Of a stretch of DNA of 64,000 nucleotides, positions 27,219-37,652 are shown piece after piece. The notes beneath the pieces are model-generated. The model saw only the letters and a program-made list of their open reading frames with translations. It did not search any database and was not told the origin of the DNA. The translations under genes were made by a program, and so were the position numbers. Source of the DNA: Acinetobacter bouvetii DSM 14964 = CIP 107468 (GTDB lineage: Bacteria > Pseudomonadota > Gammaproteobacteria > Pseudomonadales > Moraxellaceae); contig NZ_KB849727.1 of NCBI RefSeq assembly GCF_000368865.1, positions 1,073,000-1,136,999 of the forward strand, in the 5' to 3' direction. Every line of letters begins with the position of its first letter. Positions within the stretch are counted from its first letter, which is position 1.

Positions 27219-28745
27219 TCAATGCGCATGGCCGCCACCCGCTCCAGTTTTCGGCCGCGGGCAAAGCCAAATGATCAAGGCCGCTGTAATAAAAATAAAT
27301 GACAACAATAAAAACACATGATTGGCTGACAAGGTCAGCGCCTCTTTATCCACAAGGCTGGAAATATAACCCTGTATGGTTTCGCTGCTCATGCCCTGCT
27401 GCTGCAGCGCAGCTTTAGCATCCTCCGTATGCAGGCTGCCGACCATCTCACTGCGCGCTAGCTTAGTGTGATCATCCCAAATGGTCACCGCAATGGATGC
27501 GCCGATAGCGCCCGCCATGGTTCTTAAAAAGTTCATTAAGCCTGCCGCAGATGCCAACTCCTGCGGCTTGACTGCGGACATTGCCATATTGGACAAGGGA
27601 ATAAAGAAAAACGGCACAGCAAAACCCTGCAGAATTTGCGGCAAAGCCAGTGCAAAGAAATCGGCATCGGTCGTCCAAAAGGCGCGCATTAGCGTCACCC
27701 CGCCCAATATGCTTAAGCCGAAACTTGCCAAAGCGCGCTGGTCATATTTGGTCGCCAGTTTTGCCACCAAAGGCGACATGGTCAAACTGCCAAAACCCAT
27801 GGTTGCCGTGAGATAGCCAGCCCACGTTGCTGTATAGCCCAAATTAATCTGCAGCCACTGCGGAATCAGCACAATACTGCCAAAGAATGCGCCAAAGCCC
27901 ATGGCTAATGCCAATACTGAAATCGTAAAACTCTTGTATCTGAAAATTTGAATATTGACCACAGGATGCCGTTCGGTCAGCTCCCATATGGTAAACACGA
28001 TCAGCCCGATCAATGCCGTTAAAGCCAAGACCACAATAAATGGACTGTTGAACCAGTCGTGTTCATGGCCTAAATCCAGCATCAGCTGCAGCGCGCCAAT
28101 CCATAGCACCAGCAGCATTAAACCGCCCATATCAATCTTCAGTTTTGCGGTTTCTGTTTCCGCTGGTTTCAGCAGGCGCATCGCAGCCATAGCGCAGACA
28201 ATGCCCACTGGAATATTGATAAAGAAAATCCAGTGCCAAGATAAATTATCGCTGATGGAACCGCCTAAGATTGGCCCTAAGATTGGCCCGACGACAGTGG
28301 TCATCGCCCACATGCCCATGGCCTGTGACTGCTTCTCTGGCGGGAAAATCCGCAGCAGCAGCATTTGGCTGAGCGGCATAATTGGCCCGCCAAACAGGCC
28401 CTGCCCAATTCGGCAAAACACCAGCATTTCCAAACTGGTCGACAAGCCGCAAAGCACTGAAAAGACTGTAAATCCAATCAAGCTGAGGGTAAATACTTTT
28501 ACCCCGCCAAAGCGCCCCGCCAGCCAGCCGGTCAGCGGCACACAGATGGCTTCCGCCACGGCATAGGAGGTAATGACCCACGTACCCTGTGAGCTGGAAA
28601 CCGCCAGACTGCCTGTAATATGGGTGACTGAAACGTTGGCGATGGTCATGTCCAGCACGACCATAAAGTTCGCCAGCGCCAGCACAAAAGCCGCCAGTAT
28701 CAGCCGGCTGCCTTTTAGGTCTCCATAGGGAACATAAGTATTCAT
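27219..28745 (-). CDS. emrB: EmrB/QacA-type MFS multidrug efflux permease
   Basis: A 508-residue DHA2-family (14-helix) proton antiporter. N-terminal LANFMVVLDMTIANVSVTHI is the DHA2 motif D1, LAGRFGGVKVF motif A, and GPILGPILGGSISDNLSWHWIF motif C, as in EmrB. It pairs with the periplasmic adaptor encoded just upstream (six bases between genes) and presumably with a TolC-like outer-membrane channel elsewhere, to expel hydrophobic toxicants. The C-terminus has a His-rich end (GGGHAH). No linked MarR or TetR regulator is seen. Substrate specificity is not predictable. Confidence 0.93.
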   Translation of the reverse strand: MNTYVPYGDLKGSRLILAAFVLALANFMVVLDMTIANVSVTHITGSLAVSSSQGTWVITSYAVAEAICVPLTGWLAGRFGGVKVFTLSLIGFTVFSVLCGLSTSLEMLVFCRIGQGLFGGPIMPLSQMLLLRIFPPEKQSQAMGMWAMTTVVGPILGPILGGSISDNLSWHWIFFINIPVGIVCAMAAMRLLKPAETETAKLKIDMGGLMLLVLWIGALQLMLDLGHEHDWFNSPFIVVLALTALIGLIVFTIWELTERHPVVNIQIFRYKSFTISVLALAMGFGAFFGSIVLIPQWLQINLGYTATWAGYLTATMGFGSLTMSPLVAKLATKYDQRALASFGLSILGGVTLMRAFWTTDADFFALALPQILQGFAVPFFFIPLSNMAMSAVKPQELASAAGLMNFLRTMAGAIGASIAVTIWDDHTKLARSEMVGSLHTEDAKAALQQQGMSSETIQGYISSLVDKEALTLSANHVFLLLSFIFITAALIIWLCPRPKTGAGGGHAH

Positions 28746-28751
28746 AGGCGA

Positions 28752-29903
28752 TTACTTCGATGTCAGGTCAATTTTCGCTTCCATCGATAGGCCGACACGC
28801 AAAGGATGCTCAGCCAATTCTTTAGGGTCTAACTGAATACGCACCGGTAAACGCTGTACGACTTTAATCCAGTTGCCCGTCGCATTCTGCGCAGGAATTA
28901 AAGCAAAGGCCGAACCCGTACCGCCAGAAAAGCCAACCACAGTCCCTTGATATTCGACCGAATCGCCGTATAAATCTGAGGTCAGCGCAACTTTTTGACC
29001 CGGCTGCACGTTTTCCAGCTGGCTTTCTTTAAAATTGGCATCCACATACAGCTGCGATAAAGGCACAACCATCAGCAGCACGCTGCCCGGCGCTACGCGC
29101 TGCCCCACTTGTATTTTACGGCTGGTGACCACTCCGTCAAACGGCGCCTTGATTTGCGTACGCTCTAAATCCAGCAGCGCCTGCTCAACACGCGTTTGAG
29201 CCACTAAAACATCAGGGGCTGAGTTCTCATTGCTGCCTTGAATCAAAGCGTCATTCGCAGCTTTATTGCTTTGCGCCGCTTTTTGGCTAGACTTTGCCTG
29301 ATTTAAGCCTGCTTGCGCAACATCTAAACTGGCTTTGGCCGTATTCACAGCACTTTGCGCCGTGCTGAGCTCCTCTTTGGAAATCGCGCCGGAAGCCGCT
29401 AATTGGCTGCGCCGCTGCAATTCATCCTGCGCTTTTCCGGCATCCGCTTGCGCTTTTGCCACTTGCGCTTCTGCGCTGTGAATCACATCATCGCTGACAT
29501 AAATCTGCGAGTTTAAAGAATTGCTGTTTGCTGAGGTCTGCTTATACTGGCGCTTCGCTTTGGCCAATTCGGCTTGAGCCTGCGCAAGCGCAATTTTGGC
29601 ATCGCGGTTATCCACAACCACCAGCAGGTCGCCTTTTTTCACTTGATGCGTATCGCTGACCAAGACTTCTGCCACCTGCCCAGTCACCATCGACGTTACT
29701 GTGGCTGTTTCCGCACCGACATAGGCATTGTCCGTTGAAACTGAATGATTAAAAAATAATTTCCAAATCAAATATAAAATGACCGCAAGAATTACAATCA
29801 GCGCGACAAAACTTAAGCTTTTCTTGCGCTTGGCTTTTAATTCCTGATCGCTTGGCTGATCAGCAGTTTGAGAATCTGGCAGTGTGTTTAGAGCATCTGT
29901 CAT
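28752..29903 (-). CDS. emrA: EmrA-type membrane fusion protein of the efflux pump
   Basis: A 383-residue HlyD/EmrA-family adaptor. One N-terminal membrane anchor (about residues 29-48, LSFVALIVILAVILYLIWKL) leads to SVSTDNAYVGAETATVTSMV, the usual family start. The lipoyl-like half-motif comes next, then a long alpha-hairpin rich in Ala and Gln (about 95-215), the second half-motif APFDGVVTSRKIQVGQRV, and a beta-barrel domain. It links EmrB to an outer-membrane channel. First gene of the two-gene operon. Confidence 0.93.
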   Translation of the reverse strand: MTDALNTLPDSQTADQPSDQELKAKRKKSLSFVALIVILAVILYLIWKLFFNHSVSTDNAYVGAETATVTSMVTGQVAEVLVSDTHQVKKGDLLVVVDNRDAKIALAQAQAELAKAKRQYKQTSANSNSLNSQIYVSDDVIHSAEAQVAKAQADAGKAQDELQRRSQLAASGAISKEELSTAQSAVNTAKASLDVAQAGLNQAKSSQKAAQSNKAANDALIQGSNENSAPDVLVAQTRVEQALLDLERTQIKAPFDGVVTSRKIQVGQRVAPGSVLLMVVPLSQLYVDANFKESQLENVQPGQKVALTSDLYGDSVEYQGTVVGFSGGTGSAFALIPAQNATGNWIKVVQRLPVRIQLDPKELAEHPLRVGLSMEAKIDLTSK

Positions 29904-30145
29904 TGATTTTTCCTAAATCCAACAGACTTGGTCAGACGGCATCACGCTTGCCTCACGCAAGAAAACGGACATTTTTGTCCTCAATGGTGTCGATGAGAAA
30001 GTCATTTCTTTTTAAATTTGACGCATTTTATAGCGAGATCATCATCTGTTGAGAATATAAATGTAACTGGTCAGTCTTTTTCTGCCAACAGCATCCAATT
30101 TTCATTGGATGCTGTAAATTATGATTGACTTAGCTGAGTTCAAAA

Positions 30146-30661
30146 TTAATACGCATAAGATGCGATGGCCGTCGCGATCGCTTTGCCTTCGTCATTCACC
30201 ATAGTCATGCGCATCGTGCATCCTTTACGCCCTAAACGCAGTGTTTCCGCCCGAGCGCAGAAATGCTCGCCGCGGCCTGGGGCTAAATAATCCACCCGCA
30301 TATCCACCGTGGCTAAGCGCGAAACTTTTTTGCTGGTTTCAGCCAAATCTTCTGGCGCAGACTTGCGGTACAGCTCCGCCATGGCGGAAATGCCTCCAAT
30401 GCTGTCCAAAAGGGTCGCCGCTACGCCGCCATGCAAAATCTGAAACGCCACATTGCCGATCAGATTTGCGCCCATTTCCACATGCGCTTCGACCTGGCCA
30501 TCCACAACCCGCATCTGCATGCCGTTATGCAGGTAAAAAGGAGAACTGTTGAACGCTTGGCAAATTTTTTCCAGGATCACATTGATATCAATATCCGAGC
30601 CAGAACCGATATTGCCTGTCCAACTTTTTTCTGTACTGTTTGTTTCCGTACTGCCTGTCAT
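30146..30661 (-). CDS. PaaI/YigI-like hot-dog fold thioesterase
   Basis: A 171-residue single hot-dog domain protein. The core helix segment NVAFQILHGGVAATLLDSIGGISAM contains the HGG motif of PaaI/4-hydroxybenzoyl-CoA thioesterase relatives, and VDMRVDYLAPGRGEHFCARAE is the matching strand pair. It should hydrolyse an acyl-CoA in the cytoplasm. An unusually polar N-terminal extension (about 25 residues rich in Thr, Ser and Asn) precedes the domain. Divergent from hemB, about 100 bases apart. YigI is the nearest E. coli counterpart I can suggest. Substrate unknown. Confidence 0.82.
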   Translation of the reverse strand: MTGSTETNSTEKSWTGNIGSGSDIDINVILEKICQAFNSSPFYLHNGMQMRVVDGQVEAHVEMGANLIGNVAFQILHGGVAATLLDSIGGISAMAELYRKSAPEDLAETSKKVSRLATVDMRVDYLAPGRGEHFCARAETLRLGRKGCTMRMTMVNDEGKAIATAIASYAY

Positions 30662-30677
30662 CTGCTCGAATTCCTAA

Positions 30678-31775
<1,098 letters not shown>

Positions 31776-31801
31776 GCAAACTGCTTAATTTTTTTATAAA
31801 T

Positions 31802-31829
31802 AAGGCATCCAGTGAGATGCCTTTTTTTT
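31802..31829 (+). terminator. Intrinsic terminator of hemB
   Basis: AAGGCATC-CAGTGA-GATGCCTT then a run of T residues, 27 bases after the hemB stop. Confidence 0.88.
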
Positions 31830-31878
31830 GCTGAAAATCTAAGCTTTTCAAGCTGTATATTAGCGTTAATGCAAGCGT

Positions 31879-33138
31879 TTAGAACTTGTAGCTATAGGCT
31901 AAACCTAGGATATTTTGACTCATTTTCAGATTCGCTTCACCGCCGCCAAGTATAGCTGGAATCGAATTTTCACCCTTCACTTCTTTTTCCAGCGCATATG
32001 TATAGGCAATGCTGACATCCTGATGCTCATCCAACTGCCATGTGGCGCCCGCGCTTAAATGATCCTGCACCACTCCTGGCGCCAAAATATTCAAGAAAGT
32101 CTGATCTTTTTTAATGGGCTGATCATTGTGGCTATATCCGGCACGCAAGGTCAATTTAGGCGCAGCTTGGTACGTCAGGCCTAACTTGTAGATATTGATA
32201 TCCTGCCAGCCAAAGCCGGAACCTTGTGCAGAGCCCAGAGGCTGAGACAAATCTAAATCATTCCCCACCGATGCCACATCTGCATAATTGATGCGCTCTA
32301 CATCTGCTGCAACCGCAAATGCAGGGGTTACCTGTAGTGCAGCCCCAATGCCATAACTTTCAGGTACATCGAAGCCGCCATTTTCAGCAAACAAACCGCG
32401 GTATTGGTCAAATTTATCCGCTCTAATTTTAGAAGAATATTTTGCGCCCAGCGTCAATTTTTCATCCAGAAACTTGCCCGACCAGCCAGCACGGAAACCA
32501 ATGCCCGTCGAAGAGTCTTTCCCATTGTTGCTTAAATTGCCGCCATCCTGAGACAGCATTGCAAACCCTTGAATCCCTTTGCCTTCAAACTGCTGATATA
32601 AAATATTGGCCGCAATGCCTAACGATTGCGTTTCACTGTATTTCCACGCCACAGAGGGCGAGAAAAACACTTGAGCCAAGTTGACGCCTGCTGTACCCGC
32701 ATTGCCGAATTTTTCATAAGGATTCTGCTTATAGCTGGTGTTCATGCCGCCATTGCCATATATAGCAAAACCTAAAGCCACCTGATGATTCACCTGATGG
32801 CTGTAAGCGATTTCCGGGAGTACAAAATATTTACGGCCATTGCCGCTGTATTCGCCATTGGCTAGCGGACTGCCGGTAATTTCTGCAGACCGGTCTGGGG
32901 CAAATAGCGTTGCGCCTACATCAATACGCTGTCCTGCCCAGCTTAAACCCGCAGGGTTGCTGGCCATGCTCAAAGCATCATTGAAATTGGCTATTGATGT
33001 TCCCGCATTGCCCTGCGCTTTTACACCATAGCCATGCATGAAATATCCCGTTGTTGCGTTCGCGGCTGTACTGGCCAAGACGGCAAAAATGCCCGATGCT
33101 AAAGTGCGGTTCAACGTTTTATAAGCTGGTTTCATCAT
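31879..33138 (-). CDS. FadL/OmpP1-family outer-membrane transporter
   Basis: A 420-residue outer-membrane beta-barrel of the FadL/TodX family, which take up long-chain fatty acids and other hydrophobic compounds. A signal peptide (TLASGIFAVLASTAANA) is followed by TTGYFMHGYGVKAQGNAGTS and NDALSMASNPAGLSW, where NPAG is the FadL hatch signature. The last residues YSYKF end in a terminal phenylalanine as usual for barrel insertion. Two ATGs are adjacent; I use 33136-33138. Single gene convergent with hemB. Confidence 0.88.
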   Translation of the reverse strand: MMKPAYKTLNRTLASGIFAVLASTAANATTGYFMHGYGVKAQGNAGTSIANFNDALSMASNPAGLSWAGQRIDVGATLFAPDRSAEITGSPLANGEYSGNGRKYFVLPEIAYSHQVNHQVALGFAIYGNGGMNTSYKQNPYEKFGNAGTAGVNLAQVFFSPSVAWKYSETQSLGIAANILYQQFEGKGIQGFAMLSQDGGNLSNNGKDSSTGIGFRAGWSGKFLDEKLTLGAKYSSKIRADKFDQYRGLFAENGGFDVPESYGIGAALQVTPAFAVAADVERINYADVASVGNDLDLSQPLGSAQGSGFGWQDINIYKLGLTYQAAPKLTLRAGYSHNDQPIKKDQTFLNILAPGVVQDHLSAGATWQLDEHQDVSIAYTYALEKEVKGENSIPAILGGGEANLKMSQNILGLAYSYKF

Positions 33139-33330
33139 CAAGTTCTGTTAATCAATTAAGGAAATCATATTTTGTTAACAAAATTTTGTAATCGATTTTT
33201 TCGTGGCTTAGTTATCTCTTAAATTCATAAAGAAGCTTTCAATTTCTCAGCATGTTTATCAGCCAAAGCAGTCGCCATAACGATTTTGATATGCTCTAAT
33301 AAGTGCAAATTTTTAAAACAGCAACACGGA

Positions 33331-34476
33331 ATGCATATTGCCATTATTGGTGCAGGCATTAGCGGCTTATTGTCTGCATTGGAACTGACCGAACAAGGCT
33401 GTTCCGTCGCTATTTTTGATCAGCAGTCTGCCGGTAAAGCAGCCTCATGGGCGGGCGGCGGCATTCTCTCCCCGATGTATCCCTGGCGCTATCCGCAAGC
33501 GGTCAATGACCTTGCCAAACACGGCAAAAGCCTATACCAAGCATGGAATGCCAAATTAAAGCCGATTTCAGCTATTGATTTTGAAATTCATGAAACGGGC
33601 ATGCTGATTTTCGATGAAGATGATTTTGAAATTGGCTTGAATTATGCCGCTAAATATCAGGAACCCATGCAGCGCTGCGAATATCTGCAGCACGAACAGC
33701 TTGAGCAAATTAATCCTCGCCTGTCAGCACAGCTGAAGCAGGCTATTTATTTTCCGCAGATTGCCAATGTGCGCAATCCGCGCCTGCTGAAGTCCATTAT
33801 TGCGTACTTAAAACAACATTCCAATGTGCAGTTTTTTGAAAATACCTGGATTGACCATTTCCAAATCCAAGAGCATAAAATTCAGTCGATCCGCACATCT
33901 TGCGGCCAAAGCTTTGAAGCCGATCAATTTGTGATTGCGACCGGTGCATGGTCTGAGCATTGGTCAAATCAGCTGCATCTTTCTATTCCCGTGGAGCCTG
34001 TGCAAGGGCAAATGCTGCTGTTTAAAACGCCTGAAAACTGGCTGCCCACCATGTGCATGAATGAGGTGATGTACCTCATTCCGCGCGCAGACGGCCATAT
34101 TGTCTGCGGTTCCAGCATGAATCATTTGGGGTTTGATAAGCGCCCGTCAACGCAAACACAGCAGAACATTTACAAAGCCAGTCTGGCCATGGTGCCAGAA
34201 CTGTCCGATTTTCCTGTCGTCAAACAATGGGCGGGGCTGCGTCCGAGCTCTCCGACGGGAATCCCCTATATTGGCAAAATGCCCAATTTAGAGAACCTCT
34301 GGGCCAATTTTGGCCATTACCGCAATGGCTTGTGCATGGGGCCTGCGTCTGCGCAATTGCTGCGCCAGCTGATGCTGCAGCAGCCGTTAATTGTTGAGCC
34401 TGCAGCCTATGATCCAGCTCTGCTGATGCAAACTGGGCACGCAAACGGCGGCATCAATCTCTCTTCAATTCCTTAG
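33331..34476 (+). CDS. thiO: FAD-dependent glycine oxidase-like protein (ThiO family)
   Basis: A 381-residue D-amino-acid-oxidase-fold flavoprotein. The ATG at 33331 places the dinucleotide-binding motif IAIIGAGISGLLSALEL at the N-terminus; the in-frame extension to 33286 has no ribosome site. Other features are AASWAGGGILSPMYPWRYP, VIATGAWSEHW, and the C-terminal GLRPSSPTGIPYIG with ANFGHYRNGLCMGPASAQL. ThiO oxidises glycine to iminoacetate for the thiamine thiazole ring. No other thi gene is adjacent, so a general D-amino-acid or sarcosine oxidase remains possible. Confidence 0.78.
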   Translation: MHIAIIGAGISGLLSALELTEQGCSVAIFDQQSAGKAASWAGGGILSPMYPWRYPQAVNDLAKHGKSLYQAWNAKLKPISAIDFEIHETGMLIFDEDDFEIGLNYAAKYQEPMQRCEYLQHEQLEQINPRLSAQLKQAIYFPQIANVRNPRLLKSIIAYLKQHSNVQFFENTWIDHFQIQEHKIQSIRTSCGQSFEADQFVIATGAWSEHWSNQLHLSIPVEPVQGQMLLFKTPENWLPTMCMNEVMYLIPRADGHIVCGSSMNHLGFDKRPSTQTQQNIYKASLAMVPELSDFPVVKQWAGLRPSSPTGIPYIGKMPNLENLWANFGHYRNGLCMGPASAQLLRQLMLQQPLIVEPAAYDPALLMQTGHANGGINLSSIP

Positions 34477-34499
34477 ATGAATCTCTTCATCAAATGACG

Positions 34500-34540
34500 A
34501 AACATCCCGCACATCATTTTCAATGTTAGCGGGATGTTTG
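34500..34540. terminator. Hairpin between thiO and the converging epimerase gene
   Basis: AAACATCCCGC (34500-34510) pairs with GCGGGATGTTT (34529-34539). The T-tail is short in both directions. Confidence 0.55.
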
Positions 34541-34594
34541 GTTCATATGGCAAAATTTTGAAGATCCGTTCTAAACACCAGCATGTATTTGCGA

Positions 34595-35497
34595 TCAGCT
34601 CAGCAAATCCGCCAACGCTTCTTTCAGCGTTGGAAACTTAAATTCAAATCCTGCATTTTGCAGTGCGCGCGGTTTGACATATTGCCCATTCAGCACCAGC
34701 TGAGACTGCTCTCCCAGCATCAGTTTCATGGCCCAAGCGGGAACTGACAGCAACGGCTGTTTTTTCAGCTGATGCGCCGCCAATGCGGCAAATTCTGACT
34801 GACTGTCCCGTTCTGGCGCAGTTAAATTAAACACTTTAGCTTCAAGCGGCTGGGTCATTAAAAACTCAATCGCCCGAAGCACATCCTGAATGTGCACCCA
34901 AACCAAAGGCTGTCTGCCATGGCCAATTTTGCCTGCTAAATTCAGGCGGATTGGACGCAGCATTTGCGGCAATATCCCGCCTTTAGCCGACAGTACAATG
35001 CCCAAGCGGATAATCTTGGTGTTTTGATCAGTAAATTGCTGCGCCGCTTTTTCCCATTGCTGACACAATTCAGACTGAAAGATCGTCTGCGGGTTTGACT
35101 CTTCTGTACAGGCATTTTGCCATTTTTCATCGGCATCAATACCGTAATAGCCGACCGCTGAACCTGAAATAATACACTTGGGCACAATACGGCGCTGCGC
35201 TAAATACCCGTATAAGTTTTCAGTCGTTTTGACCCTGCTTCGGATCAGCTGCTGTTTACGCGCATCGGTCCAGCGCGCCTTGCCTATACTTTCGCCCGCC
35301 AAATTAATCACATAGTCAATTTGATCGCTTTTCAGTTCATCCAGCTGGCTAATCCACTGCATATCGGGATGGCGCGAAACTAAATTCTTTTGCCGGCTTA
35401 ACCCAATCACGGCATAATCTTGCGACAGCAAATATTCAATCAGCCGCGTGCCGATAAACCCGCTTGCGCCTGTAATCAGTACCCGCTCTTTAAGCAT
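34595..35497 (-). CDS. TIGR01777-family NAD(P)-dependent epimerase (YfcH-like)
   Basis: A 300-residue short-chain dehydrogenase-like protein. The Rossmann motif LITGASGFIGTRLIEYL is at the N-terminus. DYVINLAGESIGKARWTDARKQQLIRSR, and IISGSAVGYYG with the active-site tyrosine region, are hallmarks of the SulA/YfcH subfamily, as is LVWVHIQDVLRAIEFL. A C-terminal DUF1731-like end is present (VKPRALQNAGFEFKFPTL). The physiological substrate of this family is unknown. It lies 67 bases downstream of the small membrane-protein gene in the same direction. Confidence 0.88.
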   Translation of the reverse strand: MLKERVLITGASGFIGTRLIEYLLSQDYAVIGLSRQKNLVSRHPDMQWISQLDELKSDQIDYVINLAGESIGKARWTDARKQQLIRSRVKTTENLYGYLAQRRIVPKCIISGSAVGYYGIDADEKWQNACTEESNPQTIFQSELCQQWEKAAQQFTDQNTKIIRLGIVLSAKGGILPQMLRPIRLNLAGKIGHGRQPLVWVHIQDVLRAIEFLMTQPLEAKVFNLTAPERDSQSEFAALAAHQLKKQPLLSVPAWAMKLMLGEQSQLVLNGQYVKPRALQNAGFEFKFPTLKEALADLLS

Positions 35498-35563
35498 GAC
35501 GCCATCTCATTGTTATAAATATCTATCCTAGATATAAAATAAGATTTATTTGCATTCAAGTGC

Positions 35564-36013
35564 TTATTCGTGTCCAAACATCTTCACTGACATGCGTTTG
35601 GCTTGCGGCCCATAAAACCAATATGTCAATACATATAGCGGGATAGCCAGCAGCAGCGCCATAATCAGCACAATACTGAGAAATTGAGCCTGCTGCAGAT
35701 AAAGCAGAAAATTCTGCCAAATTTCAGGATCTTGCATTGCAAATACAGCAACACCTATAATTTGAAAAGCAATGTTGTAGCCCCAAAAAATCAAGGTATA
35801 GCCCATAGTCAGGCGCTTGCGTTCGGCCTGCGTTGGCGCGCGCTGATTCCGTTTTAAAAAATGGAACAGCACCCAAATCATGGCCGCAAGATACGGAACA
35901 GCGGTTAAAATACCGCCGACACCGGCAGGCATTAACGCCGCCAGCACGCCGCAAATGCAGGTCAGCACCAAACAAATCAGAAAAAATATAATGAAATAGC
36001 GTTTTAAAGACAT
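35564..36013 (-). CDS. Four-helix membrane protein, ABZJ_00895-like
   Basis: A 149-residue integral membrane protein with four predicted helices: 7-29, 33-52, 72-92 and 110-133. A basic loop (KRNQRAPTQAERKRLTMGY) lies between helices two and three, and the tail is charged. The layout and sequence remind me of the ABZJ_00895 family, small membrane proteins common in Acinetobacter; this is recollection. Function unknown. It shares direction with the epimerase gene downstream. The candidate small RNA lies in the opposite direction upstream. Confidence 0.75.
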   Translation of the reverse strand: MSLKRYFIIFFLICLVLTCICGVLAALMPAGVGGILTAVPYLAAMIWVLFHFLKRNQRAPTQAERKRLTMGYTLIFWGYNIAFQIIGVAVFAMQDPEIWQNFLLYLQQAQFLSIVLIMALLLAIPLYVLTYWFYGPQAKRMSVKMFGHE

Positions 36014-36114
36014 CTGAACGATGACCAGAGAAAAAAGATTAACAGCAGTATAAAAAAAAATGACTTTTTTTTCATTTTATTGTCAACCGATCTGCAGCCC
36101 TATGCGTTATATAG

Positions 36115-36292
36115 GTTACAAGGTCTGTAGCAACCGATGATTTGTACTGGCATCCACAATGTTTCGGTGACCTTTCTTAAAGCAATAAGCTTCATTTCAG
36201 ATTTAAGTTTTGAACAGCAGCCACAGCTTAAATTTGAAATAATTTTTTGACCAGCGATTTACTATCACTCGAATCGCTGGTCTTTTATTTTG
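36115..36292 (+). ncRNA. Candidate structured small RNA
   Basis: No gene lies in 36014-36371, but the plus strand folds into three consecutive hairpins. Hairpin 1 (36120-36174) is nested: AAGGTC/GACCTT, ACCGA/TCGGT and TTGT/ACAA. Hairpin 2 pairs 36195-36207 with 36227-36239 through 13 pairs, including one G-U that only works in plus-strand RNA. Hairpin 3 (GACCAGCGATT at 36249-36259 with AATCGCTGGTC at 36272-36282) is followed by TTTTATTTT, an intrinsic terminator. A TTGTCA hexamer (36080-36085) and a TTATATA stretch (36108-36114) could be promoter parts, though the spacing is poor. It resembles no RNA family I can name. Confidence 0.55.
36249..36291 (+). terminator. Intrinsic terminator of the candidate small RNA
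   Basis: An 11-base perfect stem with a 12-base loop and a T-rich tail on the plus strand only. On the minus strand the stem is followed by A residues, so it is not the terminator of the neighbouring cyclase gene. Confidence 0.7.
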
Positions 36293-36371
36293 TGCATGGG
36301 AAAATTTTGCATCGCGCACGGTTTCCGCCTCTCCCAAAACAATCCAAAACCTTGAAGTTCTGTGCAGCCGC

Positions 36372-37322
36372 TTATGCCAGATCGGCGACATAACGGTTGC
36401 GCCCCAAACTTTTCGCCTGATACAAATTGGCATCCGCCAAACTTAAAAAGTTCATTTGACCGCTTTCTTCGCTCGGCAAAATACATTTCACGCCTAAACT
36501 CAAGGTCAGCTGATCCGAAACGGGCGATGCCTTGTGCGGTAAAGCCGCGGCTTTGACTGCGCGCTGAATATTTTCCGCCACCTCTATCGCATTCTTTAAA
36601 TTTGTTTCAGGCAAAACGATAACGAACTCCTCGCCGCCATACCGGGCGACCAAATCCCGCGGACGCATACAGCTGCTTTCCAGCAGCTGCGCAATCTGCT
36701 GAATGCAGGCATCCCCCACAATATGGCCATTCACATCGTTATATTGTTTAAAATAATCAATGTCCGCGATAATTAAAGACAGCGGCTTTTGCACCCGGAG
36801 TGAATTCAGCCATTCGCGCGAATAATATTCATCAAATAAACGGCGGTTCGCAACGCCCGTTAAGCCATCCTTATAAGAATACTCTTCAAGCTTTCGCTGC
36901 ATGGCTTTCAGCCGGTCCTCCTGACGCTTGCGCGCAGAAATATCAAACATAAAGCCGACTAAGCTGTCTACCTCGCCGTTCGGCTTGCGCACCACATGCA
37001 CAACATCGCGGATCCAGGTATATTCGCCATTGGTTTTCAAAGCCCGGTAATCGGCTTCATGATCCAGCCCTGCAATTGACTGAGACACACAGTAATTAAA
37101 CACATGATCGCGGTCATCTTCATGCATGCGGTCCACCCAATCTTGAACGGACTGCCATGAATGCTGCGGCCAGCCCAGCAGTTTTTCAATCTGCGGCCCA
37201 ATATAGCTAAATGTTTTAGTCTCCCAATCAATGCTCCATGGAATCGCTAAAGTCGACTCAATGAGGGTTTTATAAATCATGTCATTCGACATTTTTTCTG
37301 AATCAAAAGGATAGTTCGTCAT
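36372..37322 (-). CDS. PAS-GGDEF diguanylate cyclase
   Basis: A 316-residue cytoplasmic protein. Residues about 20-135 form a PAS_3-type sensory domain with its PAC end (HEADYRALKTNGEYTWIRDV, FMFDISARKRQEDRL). A short linker helix leads to a GGDEF domain starting KDGLTGVANRRLFDEY. The active-site motif is GGEEF at 229-233, and the inhibitory I-site RxxD is present five residues before it (RPRD, 220-223). It should make cyclic di-GMP and be product-inhibited. No transmembrane helix, so it probably senses an intracellular or diffusible ligand. ATG at 37320-37322 used; a second Met ten residues in is possible. Confidence 0.92.
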   Translation of the reverse strand: MTNYPFDSEKMSNDMIYKTLIESTLAIPWSIDWETKTFSYIGPQIEKLLGWPQHSWQSVQDWVDRMHEDDRDHVFNYCVSQSIAGLDHEADYRALKTNGEYTWIRDVVHVVRKPNGEVDSLVGFMFDISARKRQEDRLKAMQRKLEEYSYKDGLTGVANRRLFDEYYSREWLNSLRVQKPLSLIIADIDYFKQYNDVNGHIVGDACIQQIAQLLESSCMRPRDLVARYGGEEFVIVLPETNLKNAIEVAENIQRAVKAAALPHKASPVSDQLTLSLGVKCILPSEESGQMNFLSLADANLYQAKSLGRNRYVADLA

Positions 37323-37652
37323 ATTTCGGCCTGGCGCTGATTTGCACTTTTTGTAATAAGCTAAATTCTTATGATATTTACAGAAAAAAATTGCTTTTTT
37401 CTTTACCCATGATCAACCCACTAAGCATCTGGCTTTAGCTTATATTAATACAATGCCTAGAATAACACTGCATGTTTTTCACACAATAAAGCAACATTAC
37501 GTCATATGTCAAAATTCAGAAAAATGCTTTAATTTTTTAATGATAAACCACATTATTTCAGCGCAGCCTGCCGTGCTGAACAGCAAACAGCAGAAGAATC
37601 GGTCTAATGGTTTTATGCATATGCGGCGGCAAAACCATCATGAGGGTCTAGG
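37323..37652. other. Intergenic stretch, no gene seen
   Basis: Divergent upstream region between the cyclase and the VOC-protein gene; no promoter element stood out. Confidence 0.45.
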
